From the NCBI GenBank assembly GCA_949282835.1, contig CASDQU010000083.1, forward strand, positions 1 to 10,609: a DNA stretch of 10,609 nucleotides. The letters are read 5' to 3'. Source of the stretch: an uncultured Bacillota bacterium (GTDB lineage Bacteria; Bacillota; Clostridia; Christensenellales; UBA1242). The position numbers were made by a program, and so were the translations under genes. Positions 1-6,131 of this stretch are shown one piece after another (positions within the stretch are counted from its first letter, which is position 1; each line of letters begins with the position of its first letter). The notes under the pieces were generated by a model. It saw only the letters and a program-made list of their open reading frames with translations, made no database searches and had not been told where the DNA came from.

Positions 1-92
1 GCTATATCTTACTTACTTTACTTTACTATTATTACTATCCAACAAAAAAGTATAAAATGCGACAAATTCTTTCTATTTTTCCTAATTTGTCT

Positions 93-121
93 TTGACTTT
101 CATAAAATAAAATGCTAAAAT
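93..121 (+). promoter_or_regulatory. Sigma-A-type promoter of the DUF1858 gene
   Basis: A -35 box TTGACT (93-98), a 17-bp spacer and a -10 box TAAAAT (116-121) preceded by TGC, which makes an extended -10. Transcription would start about 6-8 bases after the -10 box, at about 127-129, on or next to the A of the ATG at 129. No Shine-Dalgarno-like sequence precedes that ATG, which agrees with a leaderless transcript. The boxes are read directly; the start site is inferred. Confidence 0.7.
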
Positions 122-128
122 ATTAACT

Positions 129-353
129 ATGAAAAAGAAAACAGAACAAAAAATCACAAAAGATATGATTATAGATGATGTAATAAATTTAGACAAACGC
201 TTAGGCGAGGTCTTTCTTGGCTTTGGCATGCACTGTATTTTTTGTCATCTTGGCTTGGAAGAGACAGTAGAAGAGGCGGCTAAAGTACATGATGTGGATT
301 GTGATTTTCTAGTAAAAAAATTGAACGAAGTTTATAATGAAAATAAAAAATAA
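129..353 (+). CDS. DUF1858 domain protein (hybrid-cluster-protein-associated redox disulfide family)
   Basis: A 74-residue cytoplasmic protein with no signal peptide or membrane segment. It matches the small DUF1858 / hybrid-cluster-protein-associated redox-disulfide family, which is normally about 60-75 residues long. The family signature is visible at residues 33-51: Gly-Met-His-Cys-x-x-Cys (C36, C39), followed by a Glu-rich helix ending in EEAA. The paired cysteines are thought to form a redox-active disulfide; the partner is not known for most members. A third Cys is at position 58. The start is set by the promoter at 93-121, since there is no ribosome binding site and no other in-frame start nearby. 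The gene stands alone, convergent with the ftsH transcription unit, and no hybrid-cluster protein is encoded in this window. The family call is firm; a specific role is not. Confidence 0.88.
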   Translation: MKKKTEQKITKDMIIDDVINLDKRLGEVFLGFGMHCIFCHLGLEETVEEAAKVHDVDCDFLVKKLNEVYNENKK

Positions 354-371
354 TCAGCATAAAAGCTGATT
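352..371 (+). other. Small stem-loop overlapping the DUF1858 stop codon
   Basis: AATCAGC (352-358) and GCTGATT (365-371) can form a 7-bp stem with a 6-base loop beginning inside the TAA stop codon. The right arm also belongs to a local palindrome, GCTGATTCAGC (365-375), so two foldings compete. There is no T-tract after it, so it is not a standard terminator. It may protect the 3' end of the short mRNA, or it may have no function. Confidence 0.35.
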
Positions 372-416
372 CAGCTTGTAGACAAATAAACCAGACTGTT
401 CAAAAACAAGCGATGC

Positions 417-473
417 AAGGGGAGAAAAATGCCTAAAAGCAGGAGTTTAGTTTTCCTAAATGACTGTTTTTAG
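417..473 (+). CDS. Candidate 14-codon micro-ORF inside the terminator hairpin
   Basis: A ribosome-binding-site-like AAGGGGAG (417-424) is followed after 4 bases by ATG (429-431), 13 more sense codons and TAG (471-473). The peptide would read MPKSRSLVFLNDCF. The reading frame nearly coincides with the terminator stem-loop at 431-475, and its stop codon lies in the 3' arm, so a translating ribosome would prevent the hairpin from forming. That resembles a leader peptide or attenuator, but no structural gene follows on the plus strand before the second terminator. It may be fortuitous within a repeat. Confidence 0.2.
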   Translation, partial: KGRKMPKSRSLVFLNDCF

Positions 474-485
474 GCTTTTTATTTT
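431..485. terminator. Bidirectional intrinsic terminator between convergent genes
   Basis: GCCTAAAAGCAG (431-442) pairs with CTGTTTTTAGGC (464-475) through one G-T wobble. After a 3-by-3 internal loop, TTTAG (446-450) pairs with CTAAA (456-460) around a TTTTC loop. The plus strand continues with TTTTTATTTT. On the minus strand the stem is followed by ATTTTTC, so it can also stop transcription arriving from the ftsH side. It lies inside the inverted-repeat element. Confidence 0.7.
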
Positions 486-644
486 GGGGTGCCCCGTAAA
501 TGCTTTGGCATTTATGGGGAGAGGAAAAGGCGAGCGTTAAAGTCTAAGTTGTTTTTAACAACTTGACATAAGCGTAGCCTTTGACGAAAACGCAGCAAGA
601 AAATTTTTATTAAATTTTCGGTCGCGCCCTTTTTCAACAGTCTG

Positions 645-669
645 AGGCGCATTTTCTGCGCCTTTTTAT
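645..669 (+). terminator. Intrinsic terminator (plus strand)
   Basis: The stem AGGCGCA (645-651) and TGCGCCT (657-663) encloses a TTTTC loop and is followed by a T-rich run to 669. It works only for plus-strand transcripts, because the minus-strand side has no T-tract. It begins directly after the right inverted repeat of the 392-644 element. It could be the original terminator of the DUF1858 gene, pushed away from it by insertion of the element. Confidence 0.75.
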
Positions 670-717
670 TAATCTATTTTTAAACTCATAAATTTGTCAT
701 AATTAAATATTGCAAAA

Positions 718-1410
718 TTATAACTTAGATATATAATCAAACAACAAAGCAGTACTTGCTTTAACTGTGATTGATGAGATATAAGCTGACTGAACATGGT
801 CGCCATATGTGCCAAAATATATGGTCACTGTTTCGGCTGATTGTGATACTGGAATATAGACATCAACATACTTCATTTCATATTTAGATGTGTAAATTTG
901 AGAATAGTATATACTTTGGTCACTATTAAACAATTTTTGCTCAATTCCATAGTGTAAATGAATATAACTACTACCTACATTTGAAGATAAATATGAGCTC
1001 ATTCCTGATTGTGATTGTGAAGAGGAATAGAAAGTTTGACTTACTGAACCTTCACTAATTTCATAACTGCCAAGTTGTCCGTTAAACATGGCTGTCAAGA
1101 TAGATTGTGTGAAAGATTTATTTAAAAGTTTATCGAAAACTTCATAATCATCATCGCCTTCTACATAACTGCCTACATTTTTTCCTTCATAAACTAGATT
1201 GTATCTAGAAGGAGATTCTATAAAATATGGTTTCAAATTTATTTTGATAGATGCAAGAGTTATAATAGCGACAGCTAAAATTAAAACAACTGCAGAAATA
1301 ACAGCGAGCGCGATTTTTCTTTTTCTCTTCTTTTTCTTCAAAATCTCGTCACTGACACTAGTTAAGGCATCTTTGGTTATTTGATTGTTCTCTGCCTGCA
1401 AGTTTTCCAT
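718..1410 (-). CDS. Unknown single-pass membrane-anchored protein, translationally coupled to ftsH
   Basis: 230 residues; I do not recognise the family. The N-terminal 24 residues are polar and lead into a strongly basic KKKKRKRK stretch (25-32). One membrane segment follows (about 33-55), then an extracytoplasmic domain of about 175 residues. By the positive-inside rule the N-terminus is cytoplasmic. Residues about 117-150 are rich in Ser, Gln, Tyr and Gly, and the C-terminal third (about 165-225) alternates Tyr, Val, Ile and Thr in a pattern typical of beta strands. There is no lipobox, protease motif or cell-wall sorting signal. The ATG overlaps the ftsH stop codon by one base (TAATG), so translation is probably coupled and the two proteins co-expressed. 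A role as FtsH partner, modulator or substrate is inferred from position alone. No dedicated terminator follows except the bidirectional hairpin at 431-485. Confidence 0.75.
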   Translation of the reverse strand: MENLQAENNQITKDALTSVSDEILKKKKRKRKIALAVISAVVLILAVAIITLASIKINLKPYFIESPSRYNLVYEGKNVGSYVEGDDDYEVFDKLLNKSFTQSILTAMFNGQLGSYEISEGSVSQTFYSSSQSQSGMSSYLSSNVGSSYIHLHYGIEQKLFNSDQSIYYSQIYTSKYEMKYVDVYIPVSQSAETVTIYFGTYGDHVQSAYISSITVKASTALLFDYISKL

Positions 1411-3692
1411 TAATCATTCCCCTCTTCATCAGATTTTTTCTTTTTAGTTGTCTTCTTTGGAGCTGTTTTTTCTGCTTTTTCAGATGATTGTTTTTTGCTA
1501 GTCTTATTGCTTTCTTTGTCGCTCTTTTCTTTCTCTTGGTCTATAACATCTTTACCTTGAGAGATAACTATCTCAACTGGTTCTTTAATTTCCTCTTGCT
1601 CATTTTGCGATTTCTCTTCATAGGCTTTTTTAATAGCCTCAAATTCTTCTTTAGTGATTATACCACTTTGATATAATTTTTCGCCTTCTTGCAATTTTTG
1701 TTTAAATGCTGCAAGTCTAGCTTGCTGTTGCTGCTCCTGCCTATATTTCTTTTCTCTTTCAATGCGCTCTTTTTCTTTCTTTTCCATAAAAGCCGCAACT
1801 TCTTTGGCGCTCTTTCCTTCTACAAGCATATCGACTTCTTCTTTATTGATAGTTTCCTTATCAAGTAGTAAAGCCGCCATCTCATTCAAAAGCTCTTGAT
1901 TATCAGATAAAATCTTTTTAGCTCTCTTATAATTATAATCAATAATATTTCTAATTTCATCGTCAGCTTCTGAAGCAAGTTTTTCAGAGAATGAATTTTT
2001 TGTCTGATAATCTCTTCCTATAAAGAGTTGCTCATTTGATTCAAGACTAATAAAGCCTAGATTTTTGCTCATACCCCAATTATATACCATATTGTGAGCT
2101 ATTTTTGTGGCTTGAGTTATATCATTTGAAGCGCCCGTTGAAATATCTTTAAAGATCAGCTCTTCTGCAAGTCTTCCGCCCATACAAACAGCGATTTCAT
2201 CCATGAGATAATTATATGTTCTATATGAATTGTCATTTTCAGGTCTTTGCATAGTATAGCCGCCCGCCATACCTCTAGGAATAATTGAAACTTCTTGTAC
2301 TTCATCTGCATTCTTGAGCTTTTTAGCTAAAATTGCATGACCTGACTCATGATATGCTGTAATTTTCTTGTCACGCTCAGTTACCAGTCTACTCTTCTTT
2401 TGAGGTCCCATAGTAACTTTATTGATACCCTCTGTAATATCAGACATAATAATCTTAGGTCTGCCTGCTCTTGCTGCCAATATTGCCGCTTCATTAAGCA
2501 TATTTTCAATATCAGCACCTGTAAAGCCAACGGTAATTTTTGCTAATGTTTTGAAATCTACATTCTCATCTATTGGCTTGTTACGGGCATGTATTCTAAG
2601 AATACCCTCTCTGCCCTTAACATCAGGTATATTCACATAGATTTGTCTATCAAATCTGCCTGGTCGCATAAGTGCAGGGTCAAGAACATCGCTTCTGTTT
2701 GTTGCGGCAAGTACTATAATACCTTCATTTGGCTCAAATCCATCCATTTCAACAAGAAGTTGATTTAAAGTTTGCTCTCGTTCGTCATTGCCGCCACCCA
2801 AGCCTGCTCCTCGCTGTCTACCAACAGCGTCAATTTCATCAATAAATACAATACAAGGTTTATTTTTCTTCGCTTGGTCAAATAAATCTCTAACTCTTGA
2901 AGCACCAACGCCCACAAACATTTCAACAAAATCTGAACCGCTTATTGAAATAAATGGCACATTTGCCTCACCTGCAACCGCTCTTGCAAGAAGGGTCTTT
3001 CCAGTTCCAGGATAACCAACTAAAAGTATTCCTTTAGGGATTCTTGCACCAAGGTCGGTAAATTTCTTTGGTGACTTCAAAAATTCAACAATTTCTTTTA
3101 ATTCTTCTTTCTCTTCTTCTGTACCTGCAATATCATCAAACTTAACTTTGCTTGTGGTATAAGCTTTGGCTCTTGACTTTCCAAAACTCATAGCTCCTTT
3201 AGAAGAGCTGCTTAAAAGTCTGTATATCATATATACAAGGAAAAGTGCAAATCCAATATATAGAATTGGATAGATTATATCCCATACATTGACGCCATCA
3301 ACGCCTTTTTTAACTTGAATTTGATTTTCTGTTGTGACACCTTCATTTTTGGCGTTAATTTTATCTATAACAAATCCAAGTATACCATCACCACCTTCAC
3401 CACTTTCATAATAGATATAATAATCAGAGTAAGTTGGGAAATTGCCGGTGTATTGTGAGTCTTTTACAAGGAAATAAATTATATCATCTTTATAATATAT
3501 AGCAGCAAGCTGCTCGGTTTCTCCTTCTTCATTTAAGTGTGTACCATCAATCAGTTGCCCAATTTCATTTTTACTACCATAAAGGTATTGCCCTTTATAT
3601 CCATTGTTTGTAAAAAGCAAAACAAATAATAATACAATTAATAACAATACGATTAGGTAAGACCATTTAAACTTTGGTTTTTGCTCGTTCAC
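1410..3692 (-). CDS. ftsH: ATP-dependent zinc metalloprotease FtsH
   Basis: A 760-residue membrane AAA+ protease that unfolds and degrades misassembled membrane proteins and selected regulators. In order: membrane segment 1 (about 11-28), an extracytoplasmic domain (about 30-135), membrane segment 2 (about 136-160) and the AAA module. The AAA module has Walker A GYPGTGKT (226-233), pore loop FVGVG (259-263), Walker B ending FIDEIDA (283-289) and a second region of homology with arginine fingers R346 and R349. The M41 peptidase domain has the zinc site HESGH (448-452) and probable third ligand D524. Walker A carries Tyr where Pro is usual, and the zinc site Ser where Ala is usual; neither is a catalytic residue. 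The length exceeds the common 600-680 because of a C-terminal extension: a charged coiled coil (about 636-660), a SHOCT-like segment (about 665-693) and a Lys/Glu/Ser-rich tail. GTG is the only usable start, because an in-frame stop lies just upstream. Confidence 0.97.
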   Translation of the reverse strand: MNEQKPKFKWSYLIVLLLIVLLFVLLFTNNGYKGQYLYGSKNEIGQLIDGTHLNEEGETEQLAAIYYKDDIIYFLVKDSQYTGNFPTYSDYYIYYESGEGGDGILGFVIDKINAKNEGVTTENQIQVKKGVDGVNVWDIIYPILYIGFALFLVYMIYRLLSSSSKGAMSFGKSRAKAYTTSKVKFDDIAGTEEEKEELKEIVEFLKSPKKFTDLGARIPKGILLVGYPGTGKTLLARAVAGEANVPFISISGSDFVEMFVGVGASRVRDLFDQAKKNKPCIVFIDEIDAVGRQRGAGLGGGNDEREQTLNQLLVEMDGFEPNEGIIVLAATNRSDVLDPALMRPGRFDRQIYVNIPDVKGREGILRIHARNKPIDENVDFKTLAKITVGFTGADIENMLNEAAILAARAGRPKIIMSDITEGINKVTMGPQKKSRLVTERDKKITAYHESGHAILAKKLKNADEVQEVSIIPRGMAGGYTMQRPENDNSYRTYNYLMDEIAVCMGGRLAEELIFKDISTGASNDITQATKIAHNMVYNWGMSKNLGFISLESNEQLFIGRDYQTKNSFSEKLASEADDEIRNIIDYNYKRAKKILSDNQELLNEMAALLLDKETINKEEVDMLVEGKSAKEVAAFMEKKEKERIEREKKYRQEQQQQARLAAFKQKLQEGEKLYQSGIITKEEFEAIKKAYEEKSQNEQEEIKEPVEIVISQGKDVIDQEKEKSDKESNKTSKKQSSEKAEKTAPKKTTKKKKSDEEGND

Positions 3693-3696
3693 ATTG

Positions 3697-3703
3697 CCTC
3701 CTT
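3697..3703 (-). promoter_or_regulatory. Ribosome binding site of ftsH that fixes a GTG start
   Basis: Read on the minus strand, AAGGAGG is followed by CAAT and then GTG at 3692, a short 4-base spacing. An ATG one base upstream (3694-3692) is out of frame and is followed at once by TGA (ATGTGA). Initiation there would abort after one codon, so productive translation needs the GTG. Confidence 0.75.
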
Positions 3704-3720
3704 AAAAAATCTTTCAAGAT

Positions 3721-3749
3721 ATTGTATCATATATTTTAAATTTTAACAA
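3721..3749 (-). promoter_or_regulatory. Sigma-A-type promoter of ftsH
   Basis: On the minus strand: -35 TTGTTA (3749-3744), 17-bp spacer, -10 TACAAT (3726-3721) with TGA directly before it, giving an extended -10. It lies in the 113-bp gap after gerC, so ftsH can be transcribed independently of the sporulation operon. I see no CIRCE or CtsR box. No convincing terminator follows gerC, so some read-through is possible. Confidence 0.6.
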
Positions 3750-3805
3750 CAAAATAAACAAGCATTTTAAACAAAAATTTATTGAAAAATGGAAAAACGA
3801 CAATT

Positions 3806-5062
3806 TTAGTCTGGTGATACCACTATAGCAACTTTAAAGTTGACATGTTCAATAAACTGGTCAACCGAATCTAATTTTTTAATAAATTTTTGAAAGCTCT
3901 TACGGTCATTTTTGAAAAATTCTTGAGTTATATCTATAATATCTGTTTTATTCTCAACTAATATTTTTAGTGACTGAGTAAAATTCTTTTTAAGAGTTAA
4001 ATTTAGTTTGTCTCTTATCTCTTTTGGCATTTTGCTCATTTCGGTATTTTCATGTAAATTTTTATTTTCTCCATCTACCTCGGTAAGCTCAAGCCCTAAA
4101 ATCACCTGAGCCATATATACAGGATATCCATTTTCAAATTTTGTTGATTTTAGCACCCTTTTATTTCTCACTCTATATGATAAATCATGCTTTCCGTCTT
4201 CTAATTGCACATCATTGAGATTGACAATTTGATTTATCGATTTAGGATTAATTAAATTTAAGGCATTAAGCTGGTCTGAAGATAATTTGGCGACCATTTC
4301 ACCATTCTTTAAGATAACTGATTCTCCTTGATTTGATATTGTCTTTTTACCTTTATTTTGACCTTGCATAGCACTTCCTTCCGCCGATTGTTCGCCTCCC
4401 GAAGATTGCCCTGGAGGGCTTGAATTGGAAGAATTGTGCCCCTCTTGTGAGGAAGGGTCAGCCAAATTCAACTCGCCTATTATTGAAGAGTGAGTGTCGC
4501 TATAATAACCTCTATAAAATGCCTCAAGAGAGGTATCTATTGAATAAAGATTTAAGGCATTGAAGCCAATTAATTGTTCAAGTTTAAGTCCTAACTCACT
4601 TTCTAGAGCAACTGTACTTTCTAATAACTGTTTGGCTTTACCATTTGTACATATGAAAACTGTATTTTCAGGAAGAGAGGATACTCTGGAAATATGGTCT
4701 ACCACACGCGCTACATCCTCCTCTTTTAAAATATCTTCGCTAACAACTGTTGTCTTCGCATGAGCAAGTCCTACACTTCTACCCATTGAAAGTTGGGCAT
4801 TATATATCGCCTCGCTTACCGATTGTCCCTTTCCTGAGATGACAGCATTTTGCTGTTTATATGTTTGGTTTGCTGTTGGAATAAAAGTTAAAAGTGAAAC
4901 CTCGTATTCTTCTTCTGTTTTATCTATACCAATAGCTGTCACAACACCTTTAATTTTATTTTCGCCAGGCGAATATATTGCCAAAGGAGTAAAAAAAATT
5001 AAAATTAATAGAAAAACTAATAACATTGGGTTTTTTGTATATCTTTTAATCAATTTTTTCAT
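3806..5062 (-). CDS. gerC: Ger(x)C-family spore germination protein (GerC subunit), lacking a lipobox
   Basis: 418 residues, the third gene of a gerA-gerB-gerC operon. Family members are lipoproteins on the outer face of the spore inner membrane and are required for receptor function. The N-terminal motif is present: a hydrophobic segment (10-30), then GVVTAIGIDK (39-48), the usual opening of the mature protein. The first domain spans about 36-200 and the second about 250-418. Between them, residues about 201-243 form a Ser/Gly/Gln/Asn-rich linker that looks disordered. The usual lipobox cysteine after the hydrophobic segment is absent; the only Cys is C138. The protein is therefore probably held by an uncleaved signal anchor, or is simply secreted. 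The ATG overlaps gerB by 17 bp, and its ribosome binding site GAGGAGG (5073-5067) lies inside gerB, 4 bases before the ATG, so translation is tightly coupled. Confidence 0.9.
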   Translation of the reverse strand: MKKLIKRYTKNPMLLVFLLILIFFTPLAIYSPGENKIKGVVTAIGIDKTEEEYEVSLLTFIPTANQTYKQQNAVISGKGQSVSEAIYNAQLSMGRSVGLAHAKTTVVSEDILKEEDVARVVDHISRVSSLPENTVFICTNGKAKQLLESTVALESELGLKLEQLIGFNALNLYSIDTSLEAFYRGYYSDTHSSIIGELNLADPSSQEGHNSSNSSPPGQSSGGEQSAEGSAMQGQNKGKKTISNQGESVILKNGEMVAKLSSDQLNALNLINPKSINQIVNLNDVQLEDGKHDLSYRVRNKRVLKSTKFENGYPVYMAQVILGLELTEVDGENKNLHENTEMSKMPKEIRDKLNLTLKKNFTQSLKILVENKTDIIDITQEFFKNDRKSFQKFIKKLDSVDQFIEHVNFKVAIVVSPD

Positions 5063-6131
5063 TTTTCCTCCTCTTTATCAATAAAATAATCGCCAAGATG
5101 ACCGGCAAAACTATATTTATAAATATCGCTAAAAAAGGAAACCATGATGTTGTTGAAGATATCATTTTTTCATATTTCCCTAAAAATATATAGTAGACAA
5201 TACCAAATACAATATCAAAAACAACAACCGAATATATCCAATTTAATTTAGGGAAAATATGTAATAGACAATCGCTAAATCCATAACTAAATATTTCCAT
5301 TTGAAATAAAGTTATTAGTACAATAGTAATCATGGCAATAATGTCAAGCCTGCCAATGGCATTAAATTGGACAGAAAATACCAAAATATCAGCAAGCGCG
5401 TTATTGTGCATAAAAGAGGTAACTTGATATTTGCTATAATAAAGAAAATATAATAAAAGCACCAAAATAAAACCTATAAACGCATATTTATAAAGGATTT
5501 TTTCTTGCCCTTTTTTAATTTCAATCTTATCTATAATTAAGAAAAGAAAAAATATATCGCCAAAAGAAAATATATGTTTATAGATAGCACCAAAAAAACT
5601 TTTTACATTTGATAAAAAGATATATGGAACGCTAATTCTAGTAAACAAAGAGAAAGCAAGGCAGGCAACAAAGCCTATTATAACAACGGTAAAAAATATT
5701 TCCATCGTCCTAGATAATGGTCTAATTCCACTCACAACAGCATGATTGATAACAGGCAAAAAAGAAATCAATGCAATCCAAATAACCTCATCTTTGTAAA
5801 TTTGTTGTTTAAAATAAACATAAGTTATGCTAAAAACTAAAAGGACTTTAAGAAAAAAGAATAATAATAGCAAAATATAAATTATTTTTGTCAAAAAAAC
5901 TCCCAGCTTTGCTTTTAGTATTTCATATAAGCTTTGCGTTGGAAAATGTTTTTTTAGTAAAAATAGCACTGGCAATGAGATGATTTCTATTAAAAATAAA
6001 ACACTAACAACAAAAATGGCATCTGCTTTAACATCTGAATACATCAATGATGGAAGCAATAAGATTTTATTTGCAAATATGCACATTATTAAAAGTATTC
6101 CAGCTTGACGAATATTGATTGTCTGTTTCAT
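5046..6131 (-). CDS. gerB: GerB-family spore germination permease (receptor B subunit)
   Basis: 361 residues, almost entirely hydrophobic, matching the GerAB/GerB family of the amino acid-polyamine-organocation transporter superfamily in length and position. Ten membrane segments can be drawn at about 10-28, 38-59, 79-105, 117-134, 144-165, 186-203, 214-232, 264-287, 299-318 and 331-353, followed by a basic cytoplasmic tail. Segment 1, with RQAGILLIMCIFANKILLLP (9-27), aligns with the start of the family, where an unwound helix helps form the ligand pocket. B subunits bind the nutrient germinant; which one cannot be read from the sequence. The start ATG shares four bases with the gerA stop (ATGA). 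Its ribosome binding site AGGAGAGG lies inside the last gerA codons, so the two are translationally coupled. Confidence 0.92.
   Translation of the reverse strand: MKQTINIRQAGILLIMCIFANKILLLPSLMYSDVKADAIFVVSVLFLIEIISLPVLFLLKKHFPTQSLYEILKAKLGVFLTKIIYILLLLFFFLKVLLVFSITYVYFKQQIYKDEVIWIALISFLPVINHAVVSGIRPLSRTMEIFFTVVIIGFVACLAFSLFTRISVPYIFLSNVKSFFGAIYKHIFSFGDIFFLFLIIDKIEIKKGQEKILYKYAFIGFILVLLLYFLYYSKYQVTSFMHNNALADILVFSVQFNAIGRLDIIAMITIVLITLFQMEIFSYGFSDCLLHIFPKLNWIYSVVVFDIVFGIVYYIFLGKYEKMISSTTSWFPFLAIFINIVLPVILAIILLIKRRKNEKID

Larger units (their letters stand above)
392..644. repeat. 253-bp hairpin-rich element with 15-bp terminal inverted repeats (possible MITE or structured RNA)
   Basis: The left end (392-406, CAGACTGTTcAAAAA) and the right end (630-644) are inverted copies matching at 14 of 15 bases. 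Between them lie four consecutive stem-loops. The first is 431-475, a terminator-like hairpin. The second is 492-519, a 12-bp stem with one G-U pair and a TTTG loop. The third is 546-564, an 8-bp stem with a 3-base loop, which can be extended by AAAGGC (526-531) pairing with GCCTTT (577-582). The fourth is 599-619, an 8-bp A+T stem. No protein-coding gene fits apart from a 14-codon micro-ORF. I see no target-site duplication. The architecture suits a non-autonomous mobile element or dispersed repeat, or a multibranched RNA closed by the end repeats. It fills most of the gene-free stretch 354-717; the remaining flanks (376-391 and 670-717) show nothing I can interpret. Confidence 0.6.

Noticed and set aside
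1..60. TTACT-rich, repeat-like stretch at the left edge
   Set aside because: Short imperfect A+T-rich repetition with no unit conserved enough to call, and the neighbouring gene is outside the window.
35..229. Minus-strand 64-codon open frame opposite the DUF1858 gene
   Set aside because: It is antisense to the 5' half and promoter of a gene with a clear family signature. It has no ribosome binding site, and its hydrophobic stretch is what A-rich Lys codons give when read backwards.
563..591. TTGACA inside the hairpin element as a promoter for a small RNA
   Set aside because: No acceptable -10 box occurs 16-18 bp downstream, and the hexamer is part of a hairpin arm.
1199..1676. Plus-strand open frames opposite the unknown coupled gene and the ftsH tail
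   Set aside because: The hydrophobic composition simply mirrors Lys- and Glu-rich codons on the coding strand.
2349..3015. Three plus-strand open frames opposite ftsH
   Set aside because: They lie across the conserved AAA and protease motifs of ftsH on the other strand and lack ribosome binding sites.
3018..3041. Walker A of FtsH reads GYPGTGKT instead of GPPGTGKT, considered as a possible inactivating change
   Set aside because: The variable second position is not catalytic. The Gly, Lys and Thr residues needed for nucleotide binding are intact, as are Walker B and the arginine fingers.
3750..3805. Possible terminator after gerC
   Set aside because: Only a 4-bp stem with a long loop can be drawn, so the T-rich sequence alone does not support a terminator.
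4560..5084. Plus-strand open frames opposite gerC
   Set aside because: They are antisense to a well-supported operon gene, with no start signals and no recognisable protein features.
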